Source of the DNA: Molanna angustata
Taxonomy: Eukaryota > Arthropoda > Insecta > Trichoptera > Molannidae
Assembly (NCBI GenBank): GCA_963576475.1
Contig: OY754979.1
Span: 30,087,578-30,151,577, forward strand
Length of the DNA stretch: 64,000 bases
Reading direction: 5' to 3'
Shown: piece by piece, positions 36,294-47,068 of the stretch
How positions within the stretch are numbered: position 1 is the first letter of the stretch
Layout of the letters: the number at the start of each line of letters is the position of its first letter
Made by a program: the position numbers and the translations under genes
Notes under the pieces: generated by a model
The model's database searches: none
What the model saw: the letters and a program-made list of their open reading frames with translations, nothing else
Told to the model about the DNA's origin: nothing

Positions 36294-38621
36294 TTATTCA
36301 ATATTATACCTAATTAAACAGTGAAAATGCCTACAATTTAATTAGGTAAAAGAAAAAGAAATACTGATTAATTTAGTTGCTTTATGTGAATGTGTTTACA
36401 GTCAATACATCCAGGAAAGCCAGTCGTTCCAAAATATGATACAATCGGAATTTTTATGAAATCTTACAAAATTTCATTCACATAATTTATGAATGATTGT
36501 ATGTAAATTACTCCCGGAAGGTTCTAATGAGATGCTCGATCCATTTTAGAACCTCTAACAATGCTAAAGTCAAAATAGAAATTAATGCGAAGTTCTTGTG
36601 TCTCTTTTTTTTGTATATAGCGTTGTCTTCTTCCCTTTCTCTGAGACCGTGCTCAAGATAGGATAGCTGTCTCGTAGCAATCTCAACTCTTCTACACATT
36701 TCGACACCGGTTTTGAGATCAAACTCAGTGACTTTTGCATCTTTGATACCATTTTGGTTGAGAACGCGTGCTCAAGACCAGTCTCAAGCTGGAGAACGAA
36801 TCTATAATTTTATATTATTCATTTATTTATTTATTTAAGATTTAGTACACGGTTAACATACAATATACATAAACATAATATCAATTATAATAAATCAACC
36901 GTGCACACAAAAATACCACAAGGCATAGCCTGTCTGTGGGTATACAAATTAAAAAAATATTCAAAATTATTTCGTTAATAACATTAGTTAATAATAATAA
37001 TAATAATAAATGGATAATTTCTATAGCGCCATTTTTGTGTATCCACCTCAAGGGCGCTTTATTTATAAAAATAAAATAGAGCAGATTGCTTAGGCAGGAA
37101 ACAAGTGCAAAAAATATAAAGTATACAAATTATATGTAACTAGTTGCATGTAACACATGAGATCCAACTGTCGATAGCGATAGTAATGTATAGTTGAAGA
37201 ATAAGTACCAAACTATAAACCCATAAATCCAAATTATTGAAAATTTTAACACATGTTGGTATGTATGTCAAGATAGGACAGTATGGAGGTCAGTCCTGTT
37301 TTCCTACCCGGAATATGAAAACAGCATGATGGTTCTGTATGTATGTTTGGAGATTAAGTACCTATCAAACTATTAAGTCTTCTTACATATTGTGTGTAGG
37401 CGACTGCCATACAAATTGTACGAAGCAATGTCGTCACTAAATTCAATATTTATAAAAATTGTTAAAAAAAGTTTGAGATGTGCTAATACAATGTTCATAT
37501 TTTTTAAAGAAAATTAAATTATCTAGTTAGGACGTTTCGGCTTTTTTCGATATTTTTAAAAAAATTGTAAATATAGGCAGTTAAACTCATAAATTTATCA
37601 CAAAAAAAATATTTTTCTTAATAAAAAATGTTTGAGAAACCCTGGATTTTTTTTGAAAAAACTGATTTGAGATTTTGTATTTGTATATATTTGTACCAAT
37701 TTTCAGCGTTCTAGCTTTTATGGTTTCTGAGATATATGGAAAAATAAAGTAAAAATTCAAAAGTTGATAACCCCTGACTGAAACAAAAAATCAAAATTCT
37801 GAGTATAAAAGTTTTGTAGGCCTATAACTGTTTATATATTCTGAAATTTTGGGCTCTGTAAATTGAGCGGATCAAAAGTTATAAGGGTCACACACACAGA
37901 CACACGAAATGTTCTACTCCGAATTCTGAGTAAATCCGTATGGAACATATATGCTGCGAAGTCTCTAAGTTGGTGTTTTTTGACTTCAAAGTTGGAAAAG
38001 CCGTGAAAAAAGTAGACCTCTCCATACAATTCTCGTGTATCCTGGCTTGATACATTGTCGATATGTTAAGAGAACAAAGTTCTCCTGAACAAATCGACAG
38101 TTGGAAAACATACATACACATATTTATGTATATACAAAACATCAATAAGTTTACATGAATCAGCAGACTGACAGCGGTCCTACCAAATAAGGTTTATTTA
38201 ACAGGATATTTTTTTAAAATCAACGACTTAAATGTTAATTATAGTGGTAAAAAATTAAACAAGACTTGGTCTACGAAAACTTTTTCTTTTTTACAGTACG
38301 ATTGTTTCGCCGGGTAGACGCTATTATTTATTTTTCCTTACGAGGCGAACCGATATCCGCGAAAGAAGAATAAATTTACGTACATTCTGAGATTTATTTA
38401 AACGGCCTATCGCTAAAATAAATAAAAGAAATGTTAATAATAATAAAAACGGACAAGTCAAATAATAATTACTCTAAACTCGATTCCCAAGAGAACAAAG
38501 AACGAGAGACGACATAACACACACAGACTGTGATCATGTTGATTCTGCGCCCGGAAATGACTATTGGCATGCGCGTGTTAAATTGCTGTTTTTAAATTGT
38601 AGGTACACATCCAAAAAAAAT
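36294..38621. other. AT-rich intronic DNA with minor repeats
   Basis: 36815-36960 is a minus-oriented retroposon 3' end with a (TAAA)n tail. An AAT microsatellite lies at about 36990-37010. Nothing else is recognised and no exon is seen. Confidence 0.45.
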
Positions 38622-38629
38622 AGTGGGTT

Positions 38630-38951
38630 GTGACCAACGCTGGCATCTACAAAGCACCCAAACTGTCTGAACACATAAAAGACTAAGCAGGCTAAGATGG
38701 GCCGGGCATGTTCAGAGAATGCCATCATCACGGGTACCAAAAAGAATCTTAGAGGGGCACCCAGGTGGCAAAAGTAAGGTCGGGAGACCGAGGCAGCGAT
38801 GGGAAGATGATATTGGGAGGGACGCATCCCAGCTTCTGAATGTGCCAAACTGGAGGGTCGCAGCAGGTGACAGGAGAGGTTGAGGAGGAAGTTGCTGGAG
38901 GCCAAGGCTCGATATGGGCTGTAGAGCCATTGAAGAAGAAGTGGCCAACGC
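38630..38951 (+). mobile_element. RTE-like LINE 3' fragment inserted in M element, with target-site duplication
   Basis: The direct repeat gtgaccaacgc / gtggccaacgc (38630-38640 and 38941-38951, one mismatch) flanks a 300-bp insertion. It encodes 'RMPSSRVPKRILEGHPGGKS' and 'VGRPRQRWEDDIGRDASQLL', and ends in a GAAGAAGAA tail. A related tail occurs at 51.5 kb. Confidence 0.8.
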
Positions 38952-38963
38952 CATACTTTTCAC

Positions 38964-39207
38964 AACCAAGTCACTTTTTTGGATCTAAAGTCGCCGACTG
39001 TCCGCAGTTGTGAATCTCAATTCGCATTTGCTGATTGTTCTTTTTGCACCACGATGCCGAGATTGCTAATCTAGAGGGCTCCATGAGCTACTCTTCGTGC
39101 CATGTATTGTTTTTTTTTGTTGTTCGTTCTAGCGTTCTGCGAAGGGGCCGTTGACAGTCCCCATATGCGGAGCTGGTGGTGGTGGGAGTAGCGGAAACCA
39201 AGTCACT
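38964..39207 (+). mobile_element. N220 element inserted in M element, 12-bp target-site duplication
   Basis: aaccaagtcact at 38964-38975 and 39196-39207 flanks 220 bp that share 'gccgagattgctaatctaga', 'agcgttctgcgaaggggccg' and 'cagtccccatatgc' with 62370-62575. No frame is conserved. It behaves like a small retroposon. Confidence 0.75.
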
Positions 39208-39720
39208 CGTATGGAAAATATTCAGTATTTTCATGAAATGAACTTGCCAAATTATTTTTGATTTAAATATTTTACTATGAAAACTAGATGATTCTTCAAT
39301 GTAATTTTATGAATGTGGTGTTTTTTTATCAATTTCAAAATAAATATATTAAATTTTAAGAATCCTGAGCTTGGGTTACTTTAAAATATTTGACAGTTAA
39401 AAAAAATGAAAAGCACTATTCAGATATCCTTCAAAATCTAATGGGGTCTAAGCGAGTATTAGATATACATATTTGCTAGATTTGAAAATAATCGAATGAG
39501 TACTTTAGTCTATAATCGATAAAGTAGAATAAATACGCCGAACATAGCACATAGCACACAGCACGCAGCACATAGCACACACACACATATACATTGTGAT
39601 GAATTTTTCTGAATGCAATCTCAGCATGATACTAGTTGATAATATGCAACAAAAAAAATAATCACTAAAATTGGGAATTCAAAACTCCCCACTATATCCT
39701 TATGGAGTGGTGAGGAGTAA

Positions 39721-40667
39721 AAATGGACAAATTTAGAAATGCAATTAGCTGAGATATGCAGAAACCAAATATGTAATATTGTTTGTTTGTTTGTTTGAGG
39801 ATGTGACATAACCGAAGACATGACACACAAAACATAATCATTAAGATGATAATAATCTCAAGATAATGGCCAATGTCAGCTATTGAAGGTTGCATAATTA
39901 ATCATCAAAATTATCTTATCACAGATCATTTCTTTTATATACTAAATCAATAAACAGATGTTTTAATGTAATATAAGTTATAGCAAATTAATTAAATATT
40001 TTTTTGACAAATTTATACCTCAATAGAAAATATATAATAAAAATAGAAAAGGGAATATATATAATAGTTTAAAGTCATTTTAGACATATACGTCCTACAA
40101 AAAAAAACGTTTAATCAATGGAATACGGCTGTTGTTCGAACTAAATATGCCGGGAATGATTTTTTTATTTTTGTAAAAGGTGAATACACGTACAACATAA
40201 CATAAAAACAATAATATATTTAATGATAAAATATCTAAAACAAATACCAATCTTGACTCATCTTTGATTGCCATATTGTGAAAATTGTCATATTATCTTA
40301 TTGCAACAGTAATAAGGGAAAAAATGGAGTAACGAAGAAATAGGTAGGAGGATAGTGTGTATGTGTGTGTCTGTGTGGACCACGTTTAAGAATACGTTGA
40401 TGATTTCTAAATAATGATTTTCTTTTCCCGATTTTTCCATTCCTATTCATTTTCCTGTCCTAAAATTCCTAGCTTGAATGCATCTACCTGTGTAATTAAT
40501 TTTATTATTATTCTGTATTTTTGTACAACTATTTGGAATTTTTTTGCTATATTAATTATTTCCATAATACAATATAACTTTAATTTGCCAGGCGAAACCT
40601 GTTCTGAGGTAGAACTAACAATAATAACGCATTACATATTTACTACATAAATTCTCAATAAACTTCA
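39721..40667. other. AT-rich intronic DNA
   Basis: No element recognised. Confidence 0.45.
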
Positions 40668-41130
40668 AGGTATAAAAATAGGCTGAGAGCTGGTGTCACT
40701 CGATGCAAGAAGAACCTTAAGAGGTGGGGGTACCTGCCTGCAGATGACGATGTTAATTGTGACTGTGGCGAAACCCAGGATGACAGCCACCTACTGATGT
40801 GTCCACTGATGGGGGGAGGCTGTACACCTAGGGACCTGATTATGGCCAATGACAAAGCGATAAAAGTCGCGGCTTATTGGAGTGGCAGAATTTAGCCCGG
40901 CACGGAAAGTAAGTGAGGTATAAAAAGTACAAAATATAAAAATAATAAAAGACAACAAAAGTGTATTTGTGAGGGTATATTTGCATGTGTAAGAAGTTCA
41001 TTACTTTTTTTGGTGTTGTACGACCGTACTTGGTGTTAAAATCTTGGTTTTATTGTTATTAAATACTTTAAGAAATTTTAGGTATACTTCAAAACTGTAT
41101 GTAACCTAGAATAAAATGAAATTAATAATA
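40668..41130 (+). mobile_element. LINE C-terminal zinc-knuckle fragment and 3' tail
   Basis: The plus-strand frame reads 'LRAGVTRCKKNLKRWGYLPA', a CDCG....H....C motif ('DCGETQDDSHLLMCP') and 'ANDKAIKVAAYWSGRI' then stop. This is the CCHC-type C-terminus typical of jockey/R1-like LINE ORF2 proteins. The following T-rich 3' UTR ends 'aaactgtatgtaacct' and an A-rich tail. Confidence 0.65.
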
Positions 41131-41131
41131 G

Positions 41132-41216
41132 GAGCACCGGGAAATCAGGCACCTACAGGGCTTACGACCTGTCGTCGGCTGGTTTGCGTGATCACTTTAA
41201 GCGCTTGCCCAACGTT
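41132..41216 (+). repeat. Fold-back (FB) element copy 3, truncated
   Basis: About 85 bp of the FB core: 'gcacctacagggcttacgac', 'gtgatcactttaagcgcttg'. It ends 67 bp from the splice donor of the CH1 exon at 41283. Confidence 0.7.
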
Positions 41217-41282
41217 CTAAATTTTGAAAATTGTATAGATATATGGTAAATTGAAGATTGATAAGACAAAGAATGAACATAC

Positions 41283-41453
41283 CTGGAAGTGCAGGATGAT
41301 GGTCCAGATGAGGCCGAGCGTCAGCTTTGGGTTTCCGTCCACAATATCCTCTGCGCGGATGTTCACCAATTTGATGTTCTTGAAGCGGAGGAAGTCCAAC
41401 GTCATTTGAACGTTCTGGAGCATATGGAAGCGCATTCGTCCTTTCTCGCGAGG
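41283..41453 (-). CDS. shot: Short stop exon: C-terminal half of the first calponin-homology domain
   Basis: This 57-codon exon lies between a consensus acceptor (polypyrimidine then ctatag) and the donor CAG/gtatgt; it starts and ends in phase 0. The translation begins [16 protein letters not shown] and ends [14 protein letters not shown]. It contains the actinin-type signature 2 region ([15 protein letters not shown] around residues 30-44), as in the CH1 domain of the spectraplakins shot, MACF1 and dystonin. This half of CH1 supplies helices and part of the F-actin-binding surface of a cytoskeletal linker between actin and microtubules. It continues directly from the exon at 47140-47229, which ends in GEPL where the family reads '...LSG-x-x-L-PREKGR'. 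No stop, frameshift or missing residue is seen. The next expected exon (ISDI..., start of the inter-CH linker and CH2) is not visible in the remaining 41 kb. A fold-back transposon copy ends about 67 bp inside the downstream intron. Confidence 0.95.
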
Positions 41454-41551
41454 CTATAGAAAAAAAACAAACCAATTATTAGCATAAAAATACACACATC
41501 GAAAAATAAATATAATACTAATAACAGGCGCTCAAATGATTATGTCTCAAA

Positions 41552-41690
41552 CCCCCTAGATAATGTGTCATTTAGCTCAAGAAAAGATAACTCAATGTAT
41601 GGAAGTGACAGTTGTCACGTGACTGGCAACTGTCACTTCCATACATTGAGTTATCTTTTCTTGTGCTAAATGACACGTTGTCTAAGGGGG
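41552..41690. repeat. Near-perfect 66-bp inverted repeat
   Basis: Arms 41552-41617 and 41624-41690 are reverse complements with a few mismatches and one indel, separated by about 6 bp. The arms contain 'gataactcaatgtatggaag'. It lies 99 bp upstream of the acceptor of the exon at 41283-41453, in minus-strand sense. Confidence 0.85.
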
Positions 41691-42241
41691 ATGATAAGTT
41701 TCAGCTAACTCCCATTGAGATAGTTATTGCAAGAGATTCTGATCCATGTCAAATATTCGTTATTATAGCGATATTCGTCTCTATATACATATATTTATGA
41801 AATTCGTAAAACAATATGTCGTCAGCATAAACTATGAAAAAAACAAGCATATATGATAATCTTGAAAACTAAAAATACGCACTTATAATGCTGTTAAAAC
41901 TACCTGGGAACATGTCTATGTTATAAAGACGTAATGAAGCCATTACAAAGCGTTGTATTGTGCAATGATTATTATCTGTTTGACCATTGATTTTAATTTT
42001 AGGATGAAGAAAGATGTAATTAATAGAATGAAAGTTAACACATTGAGATGGTTTGGCCACTTGTAAAGAATTAATAAGGATCGCCTGACGAAGAAAATAT
42101 ACAAGGCGGATAGGAATAGAATGAGAGGTCGGGGTCGTTTAAGAAAAGGATGGTACGACCATGTAAACGATATTTTGAAACGTGAAAATGTGAGAAGCGT
42201 GAACAACAGACGAACGTGTCGAATAAAATACCGACTTAGAC

Positions 42242-42567
42242 ATATTTTTTGATTCACATAATCTTCATCCTGGCCTCTTCCCAACTTATCGTCTATGAAG
42301 ACTGTTGGGGTCAGCTCTCCTCGTCCTCAGGCTGTACACTCTTCGGTTCTGGACCGCCTCCGATGTTAATTCTTGTTTCATCAATTGGGAACTCCTTTGC
42401 GCCTTCCATGTATTTTTTAATCTATTCGTTGATCGGGGGATGTCAACGGCCATAGCCTGGTTCACAATGTGATCCTCGGGTCTTCTTAATATGTGACCAC
42501 ACCATCTCAATTGTCTTTCTTCTATCTTATTGTTAATGCCATAATAATATTTTTTGATTCACATAAT
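42242..42567 (-). mobile_element. RTE-like LINE 3' fragment with 21-bp target-site duplication, nested in LINE-A
   Basis: A 21-bp direct repeat (starts atattttttgattcacataa) occupies 42242-42262 and 42547-42567. Between them the minus strand encodes 'MRWCGHILRRPEDHIVNQAM' and further C-terminal LINE residues of yet another subfamily. The 3' end is 'gaagaggccaggatgaag'. Confidence 0.8.
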
Positions 42568-42689
42568 ATTGCATTCAAAAACAAACTTATGTCTAACATC
42601 GTGATATTAAAACAATAAACAACTCAGCAAAAAGTATATTTTCTTTTCTTTTCAAAATATGAATCTGTCAATATATATTATGTTGGTCT

Positions 42690-42800
42690 ACCATGTACAC
42701 ACACATGCACACACCCTCTCATACACACACACCCATCCACACACTCACACTCTTTCTAGATATCTCTTTCACACACACATACATATTGTTACTTTCTCTC
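42690..42800 (+). repeat. CA-rich simple sequence
   Basis: Imperfect (CA)n/(CACT)n tract such as 'acacacacatgcacacaccc'. Overlapping ORFs of Thr/His/Ser are artefacts of the repeat. Confidence 0.8.
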
Positions 42801-43384
42801 TCATGCGCGCACCCACACCAATTCACAATTTTTTATTGTCTTTTCATATTAGTACATGTCTTATTTGTATTTTTGCTTATTTCCTTTTAATAATTGTATG
42901 CATGTACTGTATAAAGTAAAAAAAAAATATATGTTGATGTATGAATGTTGACGAGGCGATGAATGTTTGTCAAAATAGAAAATTGTGGCGTTCGGTTCTC
43001 TGCCTTCCCCGTTAAGGTCATGGCGTGATGGTATGTATATTATAAGTAAACCAATAACTTTATAACCAAGTTAGGAGGTCAATCACTATAAGAAATTTAT
43101 TTTTATTGGACATGTTTCAGTATTGATCATATTTGTTTTTGTAATATTGGTAAAAGCTGTCTGCATGTTGTTATGAAACGTTACATATAAATTGATGAGT
43201 TGATATTTCATTAGGTAAGTGAGATCGGCTACTAGGCTCCTAATGGCTATGCTGGTAAATGGAAGGTTTTCTATTAAAGATATGCACAGTTAGATAATCT
43301 GATAGAACCTGCAGCTAGGTCATGTGGGTTGGGCATCCTAGAAAATAAACTACCTACTTCACTAATGAGTGCAACGAAGAGCTG

Positions 43385-43550
43385 GTTATCTGTAATACAA
43401 CATGCAAAATAACATCCCACATAGTTCAGCGAAGAGTTTCATCGGACCGTTCTGAATGCAGTACCTCTTTAGGTGAGACGAGACTGGTGTTTTGGGATTC
43501 ACGCTCGTGTCTCCGTTTAAAAGGCAATTCAGTAACAGGTACTAAGGCTC
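43385..43550 (+). mobile_element. SINE3 5'/middle fragment
   Basis: Shares 'gagacgagactggtgt' and the 'catcccacatagttcagc' region with the complement of 47950-48060. The 3' tail is absent. Confidence 0.5.
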
Positions 43551-43613
43551 AGTTTTTATCTTAAGATATTATAGAACTCCATATGATAATTACATATATC
43601 CATAATATTCTAA

Positions 43614-43930
43614 TATATATAAAAAATCTCGTGTCACAGTGTTTGTTATCGAACTCCTCCGAAACGGCTTGACCGATTTTTATGTTAGATAGGTAGGAAA
43701 TGTTAGATAGGTACTTAATATCTTATATATAAAAATCTCGTGTCACAGTGTTTGTTATCGAACTCCGATTTTTATGTTAGATAGGTAGGAAATGTTAGAT
43801 AGGTACTTAATATCTTATATATAAAAATCTCGTGTCACAGTGTTTGTTATCGAACTCCTCCGAAACGGCTTGACCGATTTTTATGATTTTTTTGTATATA
43901 TTCGGTAGGTCTGAGAAGGTATGGTAGTTC
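43614..43930 (+). repeat. Interspersed insect repeat, tandemly triplicated
   Basis: Three head-to-tail copies start near 43614, 43727 and 43816 with 'aaaatctcgtgtcacagtgt' and 'cctccgaaacggcttgaccg'. The middle copy lacks 17 bp (tccgaaacggcttgacc). Only the third runs on into the longer family sequence ('cggtaggtctgagaagg'). The family is widespread in insects; I cannot name its class with confidence. Confidence 0.75.
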
Positions 43931-44103
43931 GTAGGCTATCTTTTATAATTGGCCCTCTTCAGATTTTATTATTTAATTTTTTTGACAAATATATTTTTTC
44001 TATTTTTTTGGCGTTAAAAAATACTTATAACCGTAAATTTACAACCTTCTACCACTAACCCCCATTTTTAATAGCGATATTACTATTTTTACTTTCATCT
44101 ACA

Positions 44104-45335
44104 GATGCGCAATAGGGTTGGTTAGGAATTCTTATTCAAATTTATACAGCTACTTATTCAAATTTATACAGCTAAAGAATAGTTCTCTTTGGTTAGGAAT
44201 TCGAAATTCAAATTTATACAGCTATTTACTCATATATTTGTGTTTCGAAAATTATAATTCATTTGTTTTTTCCTCAATTGTTTTTTACCTTTACGTCACT
44301 CAGTTTATAAAATGGAAAACTTGAAATATCGCGTTATTTACGAATATGAGTTCCACCGTGGCACCAGTGCTGCAGAAATGGCTCTAAGGATTAATTATGT
44401 GTATGGCGATGGTGCCGCAAAAGAAAACACAGTGCGTTTTTGGTTCCAACGTTTTCGTTCTGGAAATTTCGACCTGCAGAACAAGCCCCGTGGACGGCCG
44501 GAGACCAAAGTTGATAATGAAGAATTGAAGGCTATTGTGGAAGCGGATCCATCGCAAATCACGTCCGAGTTAGCTGCAGGCTGCGATGTTAGTGATAAAA
44601 CTGTTTTAATCCACTTGAAGCAAATTGGGAAGGTGAAAAAGCTTGAAAGGTGGGTACCTCACGAATTGAGTGAAGCAAATCAACAAACGCGCGTTGACTG
44701 CTGCGTTGCATTACTCAACCGGCACAATAATGAAGGGATTTTAAATCGAATCATTATCTGTGATGAAAAGTGGATCTTGTACGATAAACGGAAGCGCTCA
44801 TCGCAATGGCTGAACCCTGCCGAACCAGCCAAACCATGCCCCAAGCCAAAATTGACTCCAAAAAAGTTACTTGTGAGCGTATGATGGACTAGTGCTGGTG
44901 TCGTTCACTACAGCTTTCTTAAATCTGGCCAGACGATTACGGCAGATGTCTATTGTCAGCAACTGCAAACCATGATGGAAAAGCTAGCTGCTAAACAACT
45001 GAGGCTGGTTAATCGCTCTAGGCCACTGCTGCTTCATGATAACGCTAAACCACACACTGCACAACAGACGGCTACCAAATTAGAGGAGCTTCAATTGGAA
45101 TGTGTAAGACATCCACCGTACTCTCCGGACCTTGCCCCAACAGATTACCATTTTTTACGAAATTTGGATAACTTCTTGCAAGGGAAAAAATTCAACTCCG
45201 ATGGGGCAGTCCAAACCGCCTTCAAAGATTTTATTGATTCCCGTCCGCATGGTTTTTTTAGTAAAGAGATCGATGAAATACCCATGAGATGGCAAAAGTG
45301 CATAGATAGCAATGGTACATAGTTTGATTAAATAA
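44104..45335 (+). mobile_element. Mariner DNA transposon copy, ends not resolved
   Basis: Built around the transposase pseudogene at 44312-45331. The 200-bp 5' leader has three copies of 'attcaaatttatacagcta' and two of 'ggttaggaattc', a local duplication. The roughly 28-bp terminal inverted repeats and the TA target duplication expected of mariner were not identified by eye, so the limits are approximate. Confidence 0.6.
44312..45331 (+). pseudogene. Mariner transposase (DD34D), inactivated by nonsense codons
   Basis: A single frame encodes a roughly 339-residue mariner-family transposase that cuts and pastes TIR-flanked DNA at TA. The N-terminal helix-turn-helix region (residues 1-110) starts MENLKYRVIYEYEFHRGTSA. 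A conserved 'QIGKVKKLERWVPHEL' block follows, as in cecropia-type/SETMAR-like mariners. Catalytic residues are all present: Asp in ICDEKW, Asp in LLHDNAKPH and Asp in APTDYHF, with exactly 34 residues between the last two. TGA at 44882-44884 replaces the first Trp of the family's WW motif, a one-base G-to-A change. A second early stop, TAG at 45320-45322, removes the last Tyr-Phe-Asp before the ancestral TAA at 45329-45331. No frameshift is present, so this is a recently silenced copy. It lies in a short stop intron, in antisense orientation to that gene. Confidence 0.93.
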
Positions 45336-45999
45336 ATATATTATATTTAAAAAAAATCGACTTTATCTTTTACTGGAAACTTTTAAATGATATTTTACTT
45401 AAATTAACCTCTTTGTGAATGCATATTGTCATCAGATATAATGTTAACTGACTAGACACCACAGAAACAAATAGAAGTCATATTACCACAGATAAAATAG
45501 TCAACCGATACTTTAACTGTCAGAGCGTTTTTCACCCGACGTTTATACTTTATACAGAGCGTTTGGAGCGTACACTCGACGTTCAATCTGAACGCGACAG
45601 AGTGTCTTTAGAACGTCTATTTCCGTTCAATCTGAACAGCTTAGAGCATGGGCGATCATTGTGAATGCAGTACAGTGTTGAATATATTAATTATTTTATT
45701 TATACAATCTCGATATTTGTTACATTAGTTATCAATATGCGTCCACTTTCGACTTCCACGAATCCCTATCTCTCGCTACCTTGTGCCATTGATCTCTTGA
45801 TACTCGTTTCATGTCGAACAATCATATTTGCTAGTGGGCCTGCCCTGGAATCTACGGCCAGTATTATTCGGTCGCTACTCCAGCAGCCAATCATTCAACA
45901 ATATTAATACTGATACGCAATAAATTGAAATCCCTCTTTATTATCCTCCTAATCTCTTATCCCTTAATTACTAATATCTAATCAGTTGATTAGATATCT

Positions 46000-46115
46000 A
46001 GCGCTTGAGCGATTCCCGGTTTTCCCATTTCGATTCCCGGTGGAGACACAGCTTTAAATTATGTTTTCAATCTGGATCTGTGAGACGCAAAATATCATAA
46101 TTTTCCAAAATGTAG
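46000..46115 (+). mobile_element. SINE1 fragment
   Basis: 'cgattcccggtggagacaca' and the following 'gagacg' match the minus-strand SINE at 14.6 kb. The B-box tcgattcc is conserved, the A-box region is not. Confidence 0.55.
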
Positions 46116-46263
46116 TAACGTATTATTGGGAGCGTGTTACATTAATATTTGTCATAGTACCCGTTATCTGCACGAGAAGTTTTAAAAAAATCCTAATGTT
46201 TATGTGTGTGAATCAAATGATTGTGAACTTATATTATTTTTTTTTGTAATGCTTGTTTTGGCT

Positions 46264-47068
46264 CTGTAAATATAATCATGTATAAATTATACTATCAAAC
46301 TATAACTACATCATGTGTAAATTACACCGAACTGTACCTATATCATGTATAAATTATACTATCAAACTGTAACTATATCATGTATAAATTATACTATCAA
46401 ACTGTAACTATATCATGTATAAATTATACTATCAAACTGTAACTATATCATGTATAAATTATACTATCAAACTGTAACTATATCATGTATAAATTATACT
46501 ATCAAACTGTAACTATATCATGTATAAATTATACTATCAAACTGTAACTATATCATGTATAAATTATACTATCAAACTGTAACTATATCATGTATAAATT
46601 ATACTATCAAACTGTAACTATATCATGTATAAATTATACTATCAAACTGTAACTATATCATGTATAAATTATACTATCAAACTGTAACTATATCATGTAT
46701 AAATTATACTATCAAACTGTAACTATATCATGTATAAATTATACTATCAAACTGTAACTATATCATGTATAAATTATACTATCAAACTGTAACTATATTA
46801 TGTATAAATTATACTATCAAACTGTAACTATATCATGTATAAATTATACTATCAAACTGTAACTATATCATGTATAAATTATACTATCAAACTGTAACTA
46901 TATCATGTATAAATTATACTATCAAACTGTAACTATATCATGTATAAATTATACTATCAAACTGTAACTATATCATGTATAAATTATACTATCAAACTGT
47001 AACTATATCATGTATAAATTATACTATCAAACTGTAACTATATCATGTATAAATTATGCTTTAAAACT
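46264..47068 (+). repeat. 35-bp satellite array, about 23 copies, next to a short stop exon
   Basis: Unit of 35 bp built on 'tgtaactatatcatgtataa' plus 'attatactatcaaac'. The first two and last units are diverged; the central units appear identical except one base near 46799. It ends about 70 bp from the donor of exon 47140-47229, inside the CH1 intron. Confidence 0.95.

Larger units (their letters stand above)
38622..39720 (+). mobile_element. M element copy C, carrying two nested insertions
   Basis: The copy begins 'gggttgtgaccaacgc' and ends 'ggtgaggagtaaaaa'. It is split by a LINE fragment (38641-38940) and a 220-bp N220 element (38976-39195), each with its own target-site duplication in M sequence. 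The 3' half (39196-39720) aligns with copy A without the internal duplication of copy A. Confidence 0.75.
42000..43040 (+). mobile_element. LINE-A (RTE-like) fragment split by a 0.7-kb insertion
   Basis: 42000-42219 and 42936-43040 are consecutive parts of the LINE-A C-terminus; the second half resumes at 'gatgtatgaatgttgacg' and ends 'gcgtgatggtatgtat'. A TAA interrupts the frame at 'FGHL*'. The intervening DNA holds a second LINE fragment and a CA-rich tract. Confidence 0.7.

Noticed and set aside
42659..42919. Overlapping Thr/His/Ser-rich ORFs
   Set aside because: Translation of a CA-rich simple sequence; no conservation of frame expected.
45540..45660. Possible hAT/piggyBac terminus (cagagcgttt, two 'tcaatctgaac' motifs)
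   Set aside because: No matching second end or target-site duplication could be found.
46264..47068. CRISPR-like array
   Set aside because: The repeats are contiguous 35-bp units with no unique spacers in an insect intron; it is a satellite.
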